64,000 nucleotides of DNA, from the NCBI GenBank assembly GCA_021203065.1, contig JAJQBX010000021.1, positions 1 to 64,000 of the forward strand. Direction: 5' to 3'. This DNA comes from Oscillospiraceae bacterium (lineage in GTDB: Bacteria; Bacillota; Clostridia; Oscillospirales; Ruminococcaceae). Shown here in pieces: positions 43,045 through 51,311 of the stretch (positions are counted from its first letter, which is position 1; each line of letters opens with the position of its first letter). Both the position numbers and the translations under genes were made by a program. Under the pieces are notes generated by a model that was not told where the DNA came from, did no database searches, and was given only the letters and a program-made list of their open reading frames with translations.

Positions 43045-43125
43045 CGGGAGGGGCGGTCTGAATCTCTGCAAGGGTTTCCCGCAAAACCGGCGGCCCCCTT
43101 CGTGTGCAAAAAAAGCGAAATCAAA
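43045..43125 (+). other. candidate cos packaging site
   Basis: The gap between HNH and terminase small subunit holds GGGCGGTCTGAATCTCTGCA, then ACCGGCGGCCCCCTTCGTG and GTGCAAAAAAAGCG. This GC-rich block followed by A-rich DNA resembles a stretch conserved in many HNH-terS phages and taken as the cos region. The cut position is not shown by sequence. Confidence 0.5.
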
Positions 43126-43151
43126 AGGGTAATTAAAGGCGGTGAAATCTG

Positions 43152-43700
43152 ATGCCCACAAAATCCAATAACACCGGCGGTCAAGGCGGAGCGAGACCGG
43201 GAGCCGGAAGAAAGAAAAAAGCTCTCACAGAGAAAGTTGAGACCGGTAATCCCGGCGGTAGAACATTAAAGGTTTTAGACATACCTGAGCTTGAAGGCAC
43301 GGAGATGCCAGAGCCACACGACTTCCTCTCCGCAAAGCAGCATACAGGCAATGAACTTCAGGCAAAGGAAATATATGAAGACACATGGAAATGGCTGAAG
43401 AAGGTCGGATGCACAGCATTGGTTTCTCCTCAGCTTTTGGAACGGTATGCTATGTGTGCGGCACGGTGGATTCAGTGCGAGGAGCTGAACAGTCAGCTTG
43501 GTCTGCTCTCAAAACATCCGACCACCGGCAAACCCATAACCTCGCCGTTTGTAAATATAGGCATCAACTACATGAACCAAGCAGTGAGACTCTGGAACGA
43601 GATATTCCAGATAGTCAAAGATAATTGCAGTACGGAGTACACAGCCTCTAATCCACAGGATGACCTGATGGATAGACTGCTTCGTGCCAGAAAGGGATAG
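43152..43700 (+). CDS. terS: terminase small subunit, P27 family
   Basis: 182 residues. N-terminal GGARPGAGRKKKA basic arm, then AKEIYEDTWKWLKKVGCTAL, the P27 helical core with YAMCAARWIQCEEL, and a C-terminal tail PQDDLMDRLLRARKG. It recognises phage DNA for packaging. GGCGGTGAAATCTG precedes ATG. It is separated from terL by about 4.6 kb of methylation and small accessory genes. Confidence 0.88.
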   Translation: MPTKSNNTGGQGGARPGAGRKKKALTEKVETGNPGGRTLKVLDIPELEGTEMPEPHDFLSAKQHTGNELQAKEIYEDTWKWLKKVGCTALVSPQLLERYAMCAARWIQCEELNSQLGLLSKHPTTGKPITSPFVNIGINYMNQAVRLWNEIFQIVKDNCSTEYTASNPQDDLMDRLLRARKG

Positions 43701-43704
43701 TTTT

Positions 43705-44499
43705 ATGATTGAGAAAGTGAATCCGGCGCACCCGGATAAGGTAGCGGACAGAATAGCCGGAGCAATAGTTGACCTTGCATACTTGACAGAAGATAATCCG
43801 AAGATTGCAGTCGAGGTTCTCCTCGGTCACGGTGTCTGTCATGTCATCATAGAGACGACAGCTACATTGAACGAAGAGGACATTGAAAAGGCTGTTCATA
43901 GAATTGTCGGTGATGTTTTCCTTGACCTTCACGTTGTTCCGCAGGACAAGCACCTTGCAGATAATCAGTCTGACGGTATCCGCTGTGGCGATAACGGAAT
44001 CTTCAAAGGTGTTCCTCTGACAACTGAGCAGAGAGTGATGTCAGATATTGCAAGGGACATATACAAGGTGTACCCTACAGACGGAAAGTACATCCTCGAC
44101 ATGAATCGTCACAGGCTCATCATCTGCCAGAGCAATGCAGATGCAAAAGAACTGAAAAGAAAAATCTCTGTGCCTAGTGCGGACGTTAATCCTCTTGGCT
44201 ACTGGACAGGTGGATCTGATGTTGACACCGGAGCCACCAATCGTAAGCTTGGTTCTGACATGGCTGATTCTGTCACTGGCGGAGGACTTCACGGAAAAGA
44301 CCTCAGCAAGGCGGATGTCTCCGTAAATATCTATGCTTTCCTGAAAGCTCAGAAGACAGGAAAACCTGTGGAGCTGTGTTGTGCCATCGGCGACACACAG
44401 GTTGACGGTATCCCTTACTCTGAGATTGTCGAAGAAGCTCGTGAATATATCCGCTCGGTCGGCGGGTTTGAGAAATTTGCGGAATGGGGCTTGTACTGA
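43705..44499 (+). CDS. metK: phage-encoded S-adenosylmethionine synthetase
   Basis: 264 residues from ATG at 43705, against about 390 in cellular MetK, so shortened. NPAHPDKVADRIAGAIVD holds the HPDK motif; TTEQRVMSDIARDIYK, NADAKELKRKI and VTGGGLHGKDLSKADVSVNI hold the central and glycine-rich phosphate loop, in which the usual GGGAFSGKD reads GGGLHGKD. The enzyme makes SAM from methionine and ATP. It starts 4 nt after terS and its stop overlaps the methyltransferase start (TGATG), linking SAM supply to DNA methylation. Confidence 0.85.
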   Translation: MIEKVNPAHPDKVADRIAGAIVDLAYLTEDNPKIAVEVLLGHGVCHVIIETTATLNEEDIEKAVHRIVGDVFLDLHVVPQDKHLADNQSDGIRCGDNGIFKGVPLTTEQRVMSDIARDIYKVYPTDGKYILDMNRHRLIICQSNADAKELKRKISVPSADVNPLGYWTGGSDVDTGATNRKLGSDMADSVTGGGLHGKDLSKADVSVNIYAFLKAQKTGKPVELCCAIGDTQVDGIPYSEIVEEAREYIRSVGGFEKFAEWGLY

Positions 44500-46049
44500 T
44501 GAAAACTACAACTGAAATGCAACTGGTGTCTGTAGATAAGCTCGTGCCTTATGCGAATAACGCTCGGACACATTCACCGGAACAGATAAATAAGCTCCGT
44601 TCTTCCCTCAGAGAGTTTGGCTTTATCAACCCGGTCATCATTGACCGTGACTACGGAGTAATAGCCGGTCACGGAAGAATCGAAGCTGCAAAAGCCGAGG
44701 GCATAAAAGAAGTTCCTTGTGTGTTTGCAGACCACTTGACCGAAGCCCAGAAGAAAGCTTACATAATAGCCGACAACCGAATGGCTTTGGATGCCGGATG
44801 GGATGAAGAACTCCTGCGTGTTGAGATAGAAGCCTTGCAGGGAGAAGATTTTGACTTGGCTTTGACCGGCTTCGATGAGAAAGAGTTATCTGATCTGTTC
44901 GGTACAGGTGATGACAACGAGGCAAAAGATGATGACTTCGACCTGTCTGAAGCACTTGAAAAGGCTTCATTTGTTGAACATGGAGATATATGGACAGTTG
45001 GCAGACATCGGCTTATGTGCGGAGATGCCACTTCTGCGGATGATGTTTCAGCTCTTATGGACGGCAAGAAAGCTAATCTTGTGGTTACAGACCCGCCGTA
45101 TGGAGTTTCGTTCAAGTCTTCAGATGGTCTGACCATTCAGAACGATTCCATCAAAGGCGAGGAATTTTATACATTCCTCTACAATGCATTTACTAACATG
45201 GCGGCACACCTTGAGAAAGGCGGAGCCGCTTATGTTTTCCATGCAGACACCGAGGGCTTGAACTTCCGAAAGGCATTTATTGATGCCGGATTCCATCTTG
45301 CCGGAGTTTGTATCTGGGTAAAGAATTCTTTGGTTTTGGGACGCTCGGATTATGCTGAGGTTGAACCGTTCTGTATTGCAGTCACCAGAAAGAACTTTCC
45401 GGATGTTAAGCACTACGGTGACGTTTCCGCTATGGACGGTGGCAAGATAGAGCCGGTGGATATAATCACGTTTGGCAGTCCTTGTCAGGATATGTCTATA
45501 GCCGGAAAGCGGAGTGGCTTAGACGGCGAACGGTCAAGCCTATTCTATGAAGCCGTCCGTATTGTAAAAGAAATGAGGTGTGCCACTGGTGGCAAGTATC
45601 CAAGATATATCGTGTGGGAGAACGTCCCCGGAGCTTTCTCCTCAAACGGCGGAGAGGACTTCAGGTGCGTCCTCGAAGAAATCTGCAAAGTCAAGGACGA
45701 ACGGATTTCTGTTCCTGAATCTCAGCGATGGACAAACGCAGGAGAAATATTGGGAGACGGGTTCTCCCTCGCATGGAGAGTCCTCGATGCGCAGTATTGG
45801 GGAGTTCCCCAACGTAGAAAACGCATCTTCCTTGTCGCAGATTTTGCAGACACAGGTGCCGGAAAAATATTATTTGAGTCAGAAAGCTTGCCGGGGCATC
45901 TTGAGACGTGCTTCAGTTCGTGGCAAAGAGTTGCCGGAAGTCCTCCGGCTTGCATTGGAACACCAAGCCTCTGCCTGAATGACCAAGGTTCACGGCAAAG
46001 GTTACAGAACTTCTCGCAAGAGGCTACACCATTAACACGGCGACCATGA
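44499..46049 (+). CDS. chimeric DNA methyltransferase: ParB-like/adenine N-half joined to C5-cytosine core
   Basis: 516 residues from ATG at 44499. Residues 1-110 are ParB-like (LVPYANNARTHSPEQINKL, GVIAGHGRIEAAK). An adenine methyltransferase follows with VVTDPPYGVSFKSS, up to GRSDY near 45352. There the reading passes in frame into a C5-cytosine enzyme at EVEPFCIAVTRKNFPDVKH, with ITFGSPCQDMSIAG (catalytic Cys), ENVPGAFSS and VPQRRKRIFLVA. Both SAM FxGxG motifs, the end of the adenine half and the start of the cytosine half, are missing. The C-terminus also breaks after LNDQG (about 45986). Probably inactive deletion product. Confidence 0.75.
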   Translation: MKTTTEMQLVSVDKLVPYANNARTHSPEQINKLRSSLREFGFINPVIIDRDYGVIAGHGRIEAAKAEGIKEVPCVFADHLTEAQKKAYIIADNRMALDAGWDEELLRVEIEALQGEDFDLALTGFDEKELSDLFGTGDDNEAKDDDFDLSEALEKASFVEHGDIWTVGRHRLMCGDATSADDVSALMDGKKANLVVTDPPYGVSFKSSDGLTIQNDSIKGEEFYTFLYNAFTNMAAHLEKGGAAYVFHADTEGLNFRKAFIDAGFHLAGVCIWVKNSLVLGRSDYAEVEPFCIAVTRKNFPDVKHYGDVSAMDGGKIEPVDIITFGSPCQDMSIAGKRSGLDGERSSLFYEAVRIVKEMRCATGGKYPRYIVWENVPGAFSSNGGEDFRCVLEEICKVKDERISVPESQRWTNAGEILGDGFSLAWRVLDAQYWGVPQRRKRIFLVADFADTGAGKILFESESLPGHLETCFSSWQRVAGSPPACIGTPSLCLNDQGSRQRLQNFSQEATPLTRRP

Positions 46050-46543
46050 GTGGTTCTCAGGGTGAAATCAGCAAGGTTGACCTTACAGATGGCAAAGAGG
46101 TAATCAGGGTTCTCCTCGACAGATTCGGCGGTTACGCTATTGGAGAGGGGCTTGAGATTAAGGTCGGTAAGGTTCCGACAAGCGAAGGAGTTATTCCCAA
46201 CGCAGTAAGCGGCTTGAGTGCGAGGACTATTTGGAACGACAGACTTGAAATAATCAGCACCGAGACCTACTACCAAGTAGGAAGCAGAAGCAGGAACGGC
46301 AACGTGTATTATGGCACAGAGGAAGAATCCAACGAAGCCAGAAAGAAGCAGTTAGAGCGTTACAAGGCTCACGACCTTGACGACACGAGAGAGCTTCCCG
46401 AAGCCTCAAAGCAGATTGCCTTAGCCTACATTCGCCGTCAACCAAAGTGCGGTCGCAAGAAGATTTCCGACATCGACAGAGTTTACCACTACGGAAACGG
46501 TTACATAATCAGCTGCAACCACACTGCCTACAGAATTCATTGA
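46046..46543 (+). CDS. phage accessory protein, probably N-terminally truncated
   Basis: 165 residues from an internal ATG. Upstream in the same frame, back to a stop at 45980, the sequence reads FTAKVTELLARGYTINTATM, which looks like native protein, so the true start was lost at the junction with the methyltransferase. GSQGEISKVDLTDGKEVIRV and TIWNDRLEIIS recur in small proteins of clostridial mobile elements. Function unknown. Confidence 0.65.
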   Translation: MSGSQGEISKVDLTDGKEVIRVLLDRFGGYAIGEGLEIKVGKVPTSEGVIPNAVSGLSARTIWNDRLEIISTETYYQVGSRSRNGNVYYGTEEESNEARKKQLERYKAHDLDDTRELPEASKQIALAYIRRQPKCGRKKISDIDRVYHYGNGYIISCNHTAYRIH

Positions 46544-46556
46544 GGAGGATACGAAA

Positions 46557-46772
46557 ATGACATTGAAAGACGGACAGCTTCTAAATCAGCACACCAAAGG
46601 AACAGAGCTTATAGAAATCGAGTTCATTCCGAAAGGAACTAAGAAAACAATCAGACTTCTGGTGTATGCAAAGAACAGATTGGACGCTTCGAACTACTTA
46701 ATCTTCAACGGGATTTACGGCAAACAGGTATCAACCAGCTACGTTCACCACATCACCGGCATTTGGGACTGA
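46557..46772 (+). CDS. hypothetical small phage protein
   Basis: 71 residues with AGGAGGATACGAAA before ATG, 13 nt after the previous gene. Beta-rich and basic, with IEFIPKGTKKTIRLLVYAK. No family recognised. A terminator follows. Confidence 0.65.
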   Translation: MTLKDGQLLNQHTKGTELIEIEFIPKGTKKTIRLLVYAKNRLDASNYLIFNGIYGKQVSTSYVHHITGIWD

Positions 46773-46778
46773 ATGAGG

Positions 46779-46805
46779 ACAACACCCCGAAAGGGGGTTG
46801 TTTCT
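46779..46805 (+). terminator. terminator
   Basis: ACAACACCCC-GAAA-GGGGGTTGT followed by TTCTC; stable GNRA-type tetraloop. Confidence 0.7.
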
Positions 46806-46878
46806 CGTATAGGCGTAATGTACACAAACACCCTCCTGAATTCTCCTCATTTATTTGTGTATAATATTTTTAAAATAT

Positions 46879-46917
46879 AACTTGCTATTTCTCCTCTTTA
46901 GAGTTAATATACACATA
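46879..46917 (+). promoter_or_regulatory. repeated promoter element, copy 1
   Basis: TTGCTA, 17 nt (TTTCTCCTCTTTAGAGT), TAATAT. The 39-nt block is identical to one at 47760, and sequence further upstream (ATGTACACAAA, TTTGTGTATAATATTT) is also similar. Confidence 0.7.
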
Positions 46918-46940
46918 ACAAAACGAGGAGGCAAACAGCC

Positions 46941-47135
46941 ATGACAAAGACCTACAAAGCATTCAAAACTCAGGTTGAGAAGATTGAAACCGAGAGAGAC
47001 CTCAAGGCTGCACACATTGCAATCTGCCGGAGCTACTCAAGCTACGAACTCAGCCACACGCAGTTCATGAGCCTTCGGGACATGATGATTGCCAAGAGAA
47101 CAGAAAAAGGCTTCTCATGGGGCGAAGGAATCTGA
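46941..47135 (+). CDS. hypothetical small phage protein
   Basis: 64 residues with GAGGAGG upstream. AFKTQVEKIETERDLKAAHI then YELSHTQFMSLRDMMIAKR: helical, charged. First gene behind repeated promoter copy 1. Family not recognised. Confidence 0.7.
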   Translation: MTKTYKAFKTQVEKIETERDLKAAHIAICRSYSSYELSHTQFMSLRDMMIAKRTEKGFSWGEGI

Positions 47136-47160
47136 ACAACAATTACAGGAGGTACACACC

Positions 47161-47334
47161 ATGAAGAAAACCAATGCAGACAAGGAATACGAGAGACTGA
47201 GAGAGCTTGCGGAAGGCATCGCCTACCACACCAGATTGAGCGATGAGTCGATTAACAAGTTGTACGGCGTCAGCAAGAAGGAATTGTGCGAGAACGCAAT
47301 GAAAGAAATGCAGAAGGTGTTAAGCGATATTTAA
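47161..47334 (+). CDS. hypothetical small helical phage protein
   Basis: 57 residues; CAGGAGGTACACACC precedes ATG. Highly charged helix YERLRELAEGIAYHTRLSDE then LCENAMKEMQKVLSD. Second gene of the cluster; same ribosome-site sequence as the next gene. Function unknown. Confidence 0.7.
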   Translation: MKKTNADKEYERLRELAEGIAYHTRLSDESINKLYGVSKKELCENAMKEMQKVLSDI

Positions 47335-47353
47335 CCCACAGGAGGTACACACC

Positions 47354-47635
47354 ATGACATTAACACAAGCTATAGACCAAGTATACGAGGCTTCAGTCGG
47401 CGGATGGTTCAACGGCATGAGGTTCAGCAAGGAAGGCTGGAGAAAGCACATAAAGACCCTTATGCGCCGACCGGAAACCTTAAAGATTCCGAACTCACTG
47501 GTTCAGGAAATAAGACTCCCCGATGGCTGTTGGTTATTCACAATCAGCTACATTCCTTCCTGCAAAACCTACGGTTGGAACATTCCCGAAACCAGAGCTG
47601 AAGAGCAGAAGCTCAAGGATAAGCTCATAGGCTAA
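47354..47635 (+). CDS. hypothetical phage accessory protein
   Basis: 93 residues after CAGGAGGTACACACC, the same 15-nt leader as the gene before it. Contains VGGWFNGMRFSKEGWRKHIK and a beta-rich middle WLFTISYIPS. No family recognised; third gene of this small cluster, ended by a terminator. Confidence 0.7.
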   Translation: MTLTQAIDQVYEASVGGWFNGMRFSKEGWRKHIKTLMRRPETLKIPNSLVQEIRLPDGCWLFTISYIPSCKTYGWNIPETRAEEQKLKDKLIG

Positions 47636-47653
47636 ACCGGAATACCTCCACAT

Positions 47654-47676
47654 AATCCTTCTTCGGAGGGATTTTT
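47654..47676 (+). terminator. terminator of the small-gene cluster
   Basis: AATCCTTC-TTCG-GAGGGATTTTT; a stable UUCG tetraloop stem with one G-T pair. Confidence 0.8.
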
Positions 47677-47759
47677 CCTGTATGCCAAACATGGCATAAT
47701 GTACACAAAGACCGATCAGATTTCTTCCTATATATTTGTATATAATATTTCTCACATTT

Positions 47760-47798
47760 AACTTGCTATTTCTCCTCTTTAGAGTTAATATACACATA
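47760..47798 (+). promoter_or_regulatory. repeated promoter element, copy 2
   Basis: Identical to copy 1 over 39 nt, including TTGCTA, the 17-nt spacer and TAATAT. It drives the gene at 47841. Confidence 0.7.
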
Positions 47799-47840
47799 CC
47801 AAAAGGGAAACAAACCCTGAATAAAAACGGAGGAAACACC

Positions 47841-48200
47841 ATGAAGAAAATTGAAGTTTTTGAAATAGCGATTGAAGAAAAGGCAATGAACCTTGAGGAG
47901 TACGGAATCAACAGCACAATGTTCTGGGCTTACTGCAACAGCAAGACGGTTGGAAACGACCGGATAGACCTCGACGATGTTATCTGGGAAGAAGACATCG
48001 AGGAGATAGTTAAGACCCTCAGAGAGAACGACATCAGTGAGTTCACCATCAGCTGCACCTTCTCAAACCTCATCGACAGACTTGCGGCTTTTGAGAAGCA
48101 CGGCTTCAAGATGACCGGCTTGACCGAGGTTAAGGTTAAGTACACCGACTGGCTGACCGGCGAATACAAGGTTGTTCCGGCAATCAGAATGGTAGGATAA
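47841..48200 (+). CDS. hypothetical acidic phage accessory protein
   Basis: 119 residues from ATG at 47841 (CGGAGGAAACACC upstream); an in-frame ATG at 47736 would include the promoter and is rejected. MFWAYCNSKTVGNDRIDLDD, then EFTISCTFSNLIDRLAAFEK, resembles orphan proteins of Clostridia mobile elements. Own promoter, so it behaves as a separate accessory unit before terL. Confidence 0.7.
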   Translation: MKKIEVFEIAIEEKAMNLEEYGINSTMFWAYCNSKTVGNDRIDLDDVIWEEDIEEIVKTLRENDISEFTISCTFSNLIDRLAAFEKHGFKMTGLTEVKVKYTDWLTGEYKVVPAIRMVG

Positions 48201-48308
48201 AGAAAACGAAAACAACCGAGAAGCGGAGCCTGACGGCTCTGTATCTCGTACAGATATATTTTTGAAGTCGCTCATGTGCGGCTCTTTTTATTGCCAAAAT
48301 GAGGTGAG

Positions 48309-49925
48309 ATGAGGCAGATGGCAATGCGTAAGTTAAAGAAATACACGCCAACAAAACTGATGGCTGAAGATTCTCACTACGACAAAGCCTATGCCGATTA
48401 CGCCGTGATGTTCATTGAGCAGCTTTGCCATACCAAAGGAACATGGGCAGGACAGAAATTCGAGCTTATTGATTGGCAGGAACAGATTATACGAGACCTG
48501 TTCGGAATCTTGAAACCGAATGGCTATAGACAGTTTAACACGGCATATATAGAGATACCAAAGAAACAAGGAAAGAGTGAGCTCGCTGCGGCGGTCGCTC
48601 TTTTACTTTTGTGCGGTGATGGAGAGGAACGTGCCGAAGTCTACGGCTGTGCTGCCGACCGTAACCAAGCGAAGATAGTATTTGATGTAGCCGTTGACAT
48701 GGTTCGCTTCTGTCCGGCTCTTTCAAAGAGAGTCAAGATACGGCAGTCATCAAGGGAGTTAATCTATCTTCCCACACAAAGCACCTACAAGGTTCTGTCG
48801 GCGGACGTGGCGAATAAGCACGGCTTCAATACGAGCGGAGTAATCTTTGACGAGCTTCACACTCAGCCGAACCGAAAGCTCTATGATGTCATGACTCAGG
48901 GCTCCGGTGATGCCAGAATGCAACCTCTGTACTTTCTCATTACAACAGCCGGAAACGATACGAATTCCATCTGTTATGAGATACATCAGAAAGCTTTGGA
49001 CATTGAAGCCGGAAGAAAAGTAGACCCTACCTTCTATTCCGTAATCTATGGTGCAGATAAGGACGAGGATTGGACAGACCCTGCTGTCTGGAAGAAAGCG
49101 AATCCAAGTCTCGGCATAACGGTTGGAATAGACAAGGTCAAGGCGGCTTGCGAATCCGCTATGCAGAACCCCGGCGAGGAGAACGCTTTTCGTCAGCTCA
49201 GGTTAAACCAATGGGTAGCACAGTCTGTCAGATGGATGCCGATGGACAAGTGGGATGCTTGTGCATTCCCTGTTGATGAGGAAGAACTCAAAGGACGAGT
49301 ATGCTATGGCGGACTTGACCTTTCGCAGACGACCGACATCACGGCATTTGTTCTGGTGTTCCCACCGAGGACGGATGATGAAAAATATATAATCCTGCCG
49401 TACTTCTGGCTTCCGGAAGATAACATTCAGCTTCGTGTCAACCGAGACCATGTCCCTTACGACATCTGGGTACGGCAAGGACTTCTTCAGACCACGGAGG
49501 GCAACGTAGTCCATTATGCATATATAGAGAACTTCATCGAGAAGCTCGGCGAACGGTTCAATATCCGTGAGATTGCCTTCGACCGTTGGGGTGCCGTGCA
49601 GATGACGCAGAACCTTGAGAATATGGGCTTCACTGTCGTTCCGTTCGGACAGGGCTTCAAAGACATGAGTCCGCCGACAAAGGAGCTTATGAAGCTGACG
49701 CTTGAACAGAAAATAGCTCACGGCGGACATCCGATTCTACGTTGGAACATGGACAATGTGTTCGTAAGAACCGACCCTGCCGGAAACGTCAAGATGGATA
49801 AAGAGAAATCCACCGAGAAGATTGATGGTGCTGTGGCGACGGTCATGGCTCTGGACAGAGCTATCCGATGCGGAGCGGATGATGGAGACTCCATCTACAA
49901 CCACAGAGGTCTAATCTTTATTTAG
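48309..49925 (+). CDS. terL: terminase large subunit
   Basis: 538 residues. ATPase with FNTAYIEIPKKQGKSELAAA (Walker A near 78-97), DELHTQPNRKLYD after GVIF (Walker B), LITTAGNDT coupling motif; nuclease with YGGLDLSQTTDITAF (about 331-345), FDRWG and the final KIDGAVATVMALDRA. Translocates and cuts DNA during packaging. GAGGTGAG precedes ATG. Confidence 0.93.
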   Translation: MRQMAMRKLKKYTPTKLMAEDSHYDKAYADYAVMFIEQLCHTKGTWAGQKFELIDWQEQIIRDLFGILKPNGYRQFNTAYIEIPKKQGKSELAAAVALLLLCGDGEERAEVYGCAADRNQAKIVFDVAVDMVRFCPALSKRVKIRQSSRELIYLPTQSTYKVLSADVANKHGFNTSGVIFDELHTQPNRKLYDVMTQGSGDARMQPLYFLITTAGNDTNSICYEIHQKALDIEAGRKVDPTFYSVIYGADKDEDWTDPAVWKKANPSLGITVGIDKVKAACESAMQNPGEENAFRQLRLNQWVAQSVRWMPMDKWDACAFPVDEEELKGRVCYGGLDLSQTTDITAFVLVFPPRTDDEKYIILPYFWLPEDNIQLRVNRDHVPYDIWVRQGLLQTTEGNVVHYAYIENFIEKLGERFNIREIAFDRWGAVQMTQNLENMGFTVVPFGQGFKDMSPPTKELMKLTLEQKIAHGGHPILRWNMDNVFVRTDPAGNVKMDKEKSTEKIDGAVATVMALDRAIRCGADDGDSIYNHRGLIFI

Positions 49926-49952
49926 GTATACCAGAAAGTGAGAGAAAAAGAT

Positions 49953-51311
49953 ATGAGTATTTTTTCAGGTCTATTCAAGGCGAGGGACAAGCCTAAAGAT
50001 TCAACTGCCGGTTCAGCTTGGCGGTTCTACTTTGGCAACTCGTCCTCAAACAAGATAGTGACGGAACGGTCGAGTATGCAGGTTGCGGCTGTTTATGTCT
50101 GCGTCCGTGTTCTGGCTGAAGGAGTGGCGCAACTGCCACTTCACCTCTACAGATACACCGGCGAAGGCAGTAAGGAAAAAGCAATCGATCACCCGTTGTA
50201 TTCGCTTCTTCATGACGCTCCGAACCCTGAGATGAGTAGCTTCGTCTTCAGAGAAACATTGATGACGCATCTGCTCCTCTGGGGCAATGCCTACGCTCAG
50301 ATAATCCGAAACGGCAAAGGTGAAGTGGTGGCACTGTATCCTCTTATGCCAAACCGTATGACCGTAGATAGGGACGAACACCAAAACCTCTATTACGAAT
50401 ACACGGTCAGTGCGGACGATGCACCAAAGATCAAGAAGGAAACTTTGAAGCCTTCCGAAGTTCTGCATATTCCGGGACTCGGCTTTGATGGTCTTGTCGG
50501 TTACAGCCCAATAGCTGTCGCCAAGAACGCCATAGGCATGACTATCGCTTGTGAGGAGTACGGTGCCAAGTTCTTTGCCAACGGTGCGACACCGGGTGGC
50601 ATCTTGGAGCATCCGGGAGTCATCAAAGATCCCGATGCCTTGCGTGAAGCTTGGAACAAGGGCTTCGGAGGAAGCTCCAACTCGAATAAGGTGGCAATCT
50701 TAGAGGAAGGAATGAAATACACGCCTATCTCAATAAATCCAGAGGAAGCGCAGTTTCTTGAAACCCGCAAATTCCAGATTGATGAGATAGCGAGGATTTT
50801 CCGTATTCCTCCTCACCTTATTGGAGACATGGAACACTCCACGTTCTCAAACATCGAACAGCAGTCTTTGGAGTTTGTGACTTACACACTTCAACCGTGG
50901 CTTGTGAGATGGGAGCAAGGAATCCACAGGGTTCTCCTGAACGAAGGTGAAAGAAAAGACTACTTTGCCAAATTCAACGTGGACGGTCTTTTGCGTGGAG
51001 ATTACCAGAGCAGAATGAACGGCTATGCCACAGCAAGGCAGAACGGCTGGATGTCGGCGAACGACATCCGTGAGCTTGAAAATCTCGACCGTATTCCTGC
51101 CGAGGAAGGCGGAGATTTATATCTTATAAACGGAAACATGACTAAATTAGCCGATGCCGGAATATTTGCGGCTGACGCTGGAAAGGAGAACGAGGACGAT
51201 GAAGAAGTTTTGGAGTTGGAAGACCCGGACGGTGATGAAGGCGGTTCCCAATCAGAACACGGAGACGGAACCGACACAGGAACCCATCGAAGAACGCACA
51301 CTGTATCTTAA
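49953..51311 (+). CDS. HK97 family portal protein
   Basis: 452 residues from ATG at 49953; GTG at 49938 is possible. VYVCVRVLAEGVAQLPLHLY, HLLLWGNAYAQIIRNGKGEV, FDGLVGYSPIAVAKNAIG and FRIPPHLIGDMEHSTFSNIE are typical portal motifs. Forms the dodecameric DNA channel. The acidic end overlaps the protease gene by 113 nt in another frame. Confidence 0.92.
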   Translation: MSIFSGLFKARDKPKDSTAGSAWRFYFGNSSSNKIVTERSSMQVAAVYVCVRVLAEGVAQLPLHLYRYTGEGSKEKAIDHPLYSLLHDAPNPEMSSFVFRETLMTHLLLWGNAYAQIIRNGKGEVVALYPLMPNRMTVDRDEHQNLYYEYTVSADDAPKIKKETLKPSEVLHIPGLGFDGLVGYSPIAVAKNAIGMTIACEEYGAKFFANGATPGGILEHPGVIKDPDALREAWNKGFGGSSNSNKVAILEEGMKYTPISINPEEAQFLETRKFQIDEIARIFRIPPHLIGDMEHSTFSNIEQQSLEFVTYTLQPWLVRWEQGIHRVLLNEGERKDYFAKFNVDGLLRGDYQSRMNGYATARQNGWMSANDIRELENLDRIPAEEGGDLYLINGNMTKLADAGIFAADAGKENEDDEEVLELEDPDGDEGGSQSEHGDGTDTGTHRRTHTVS

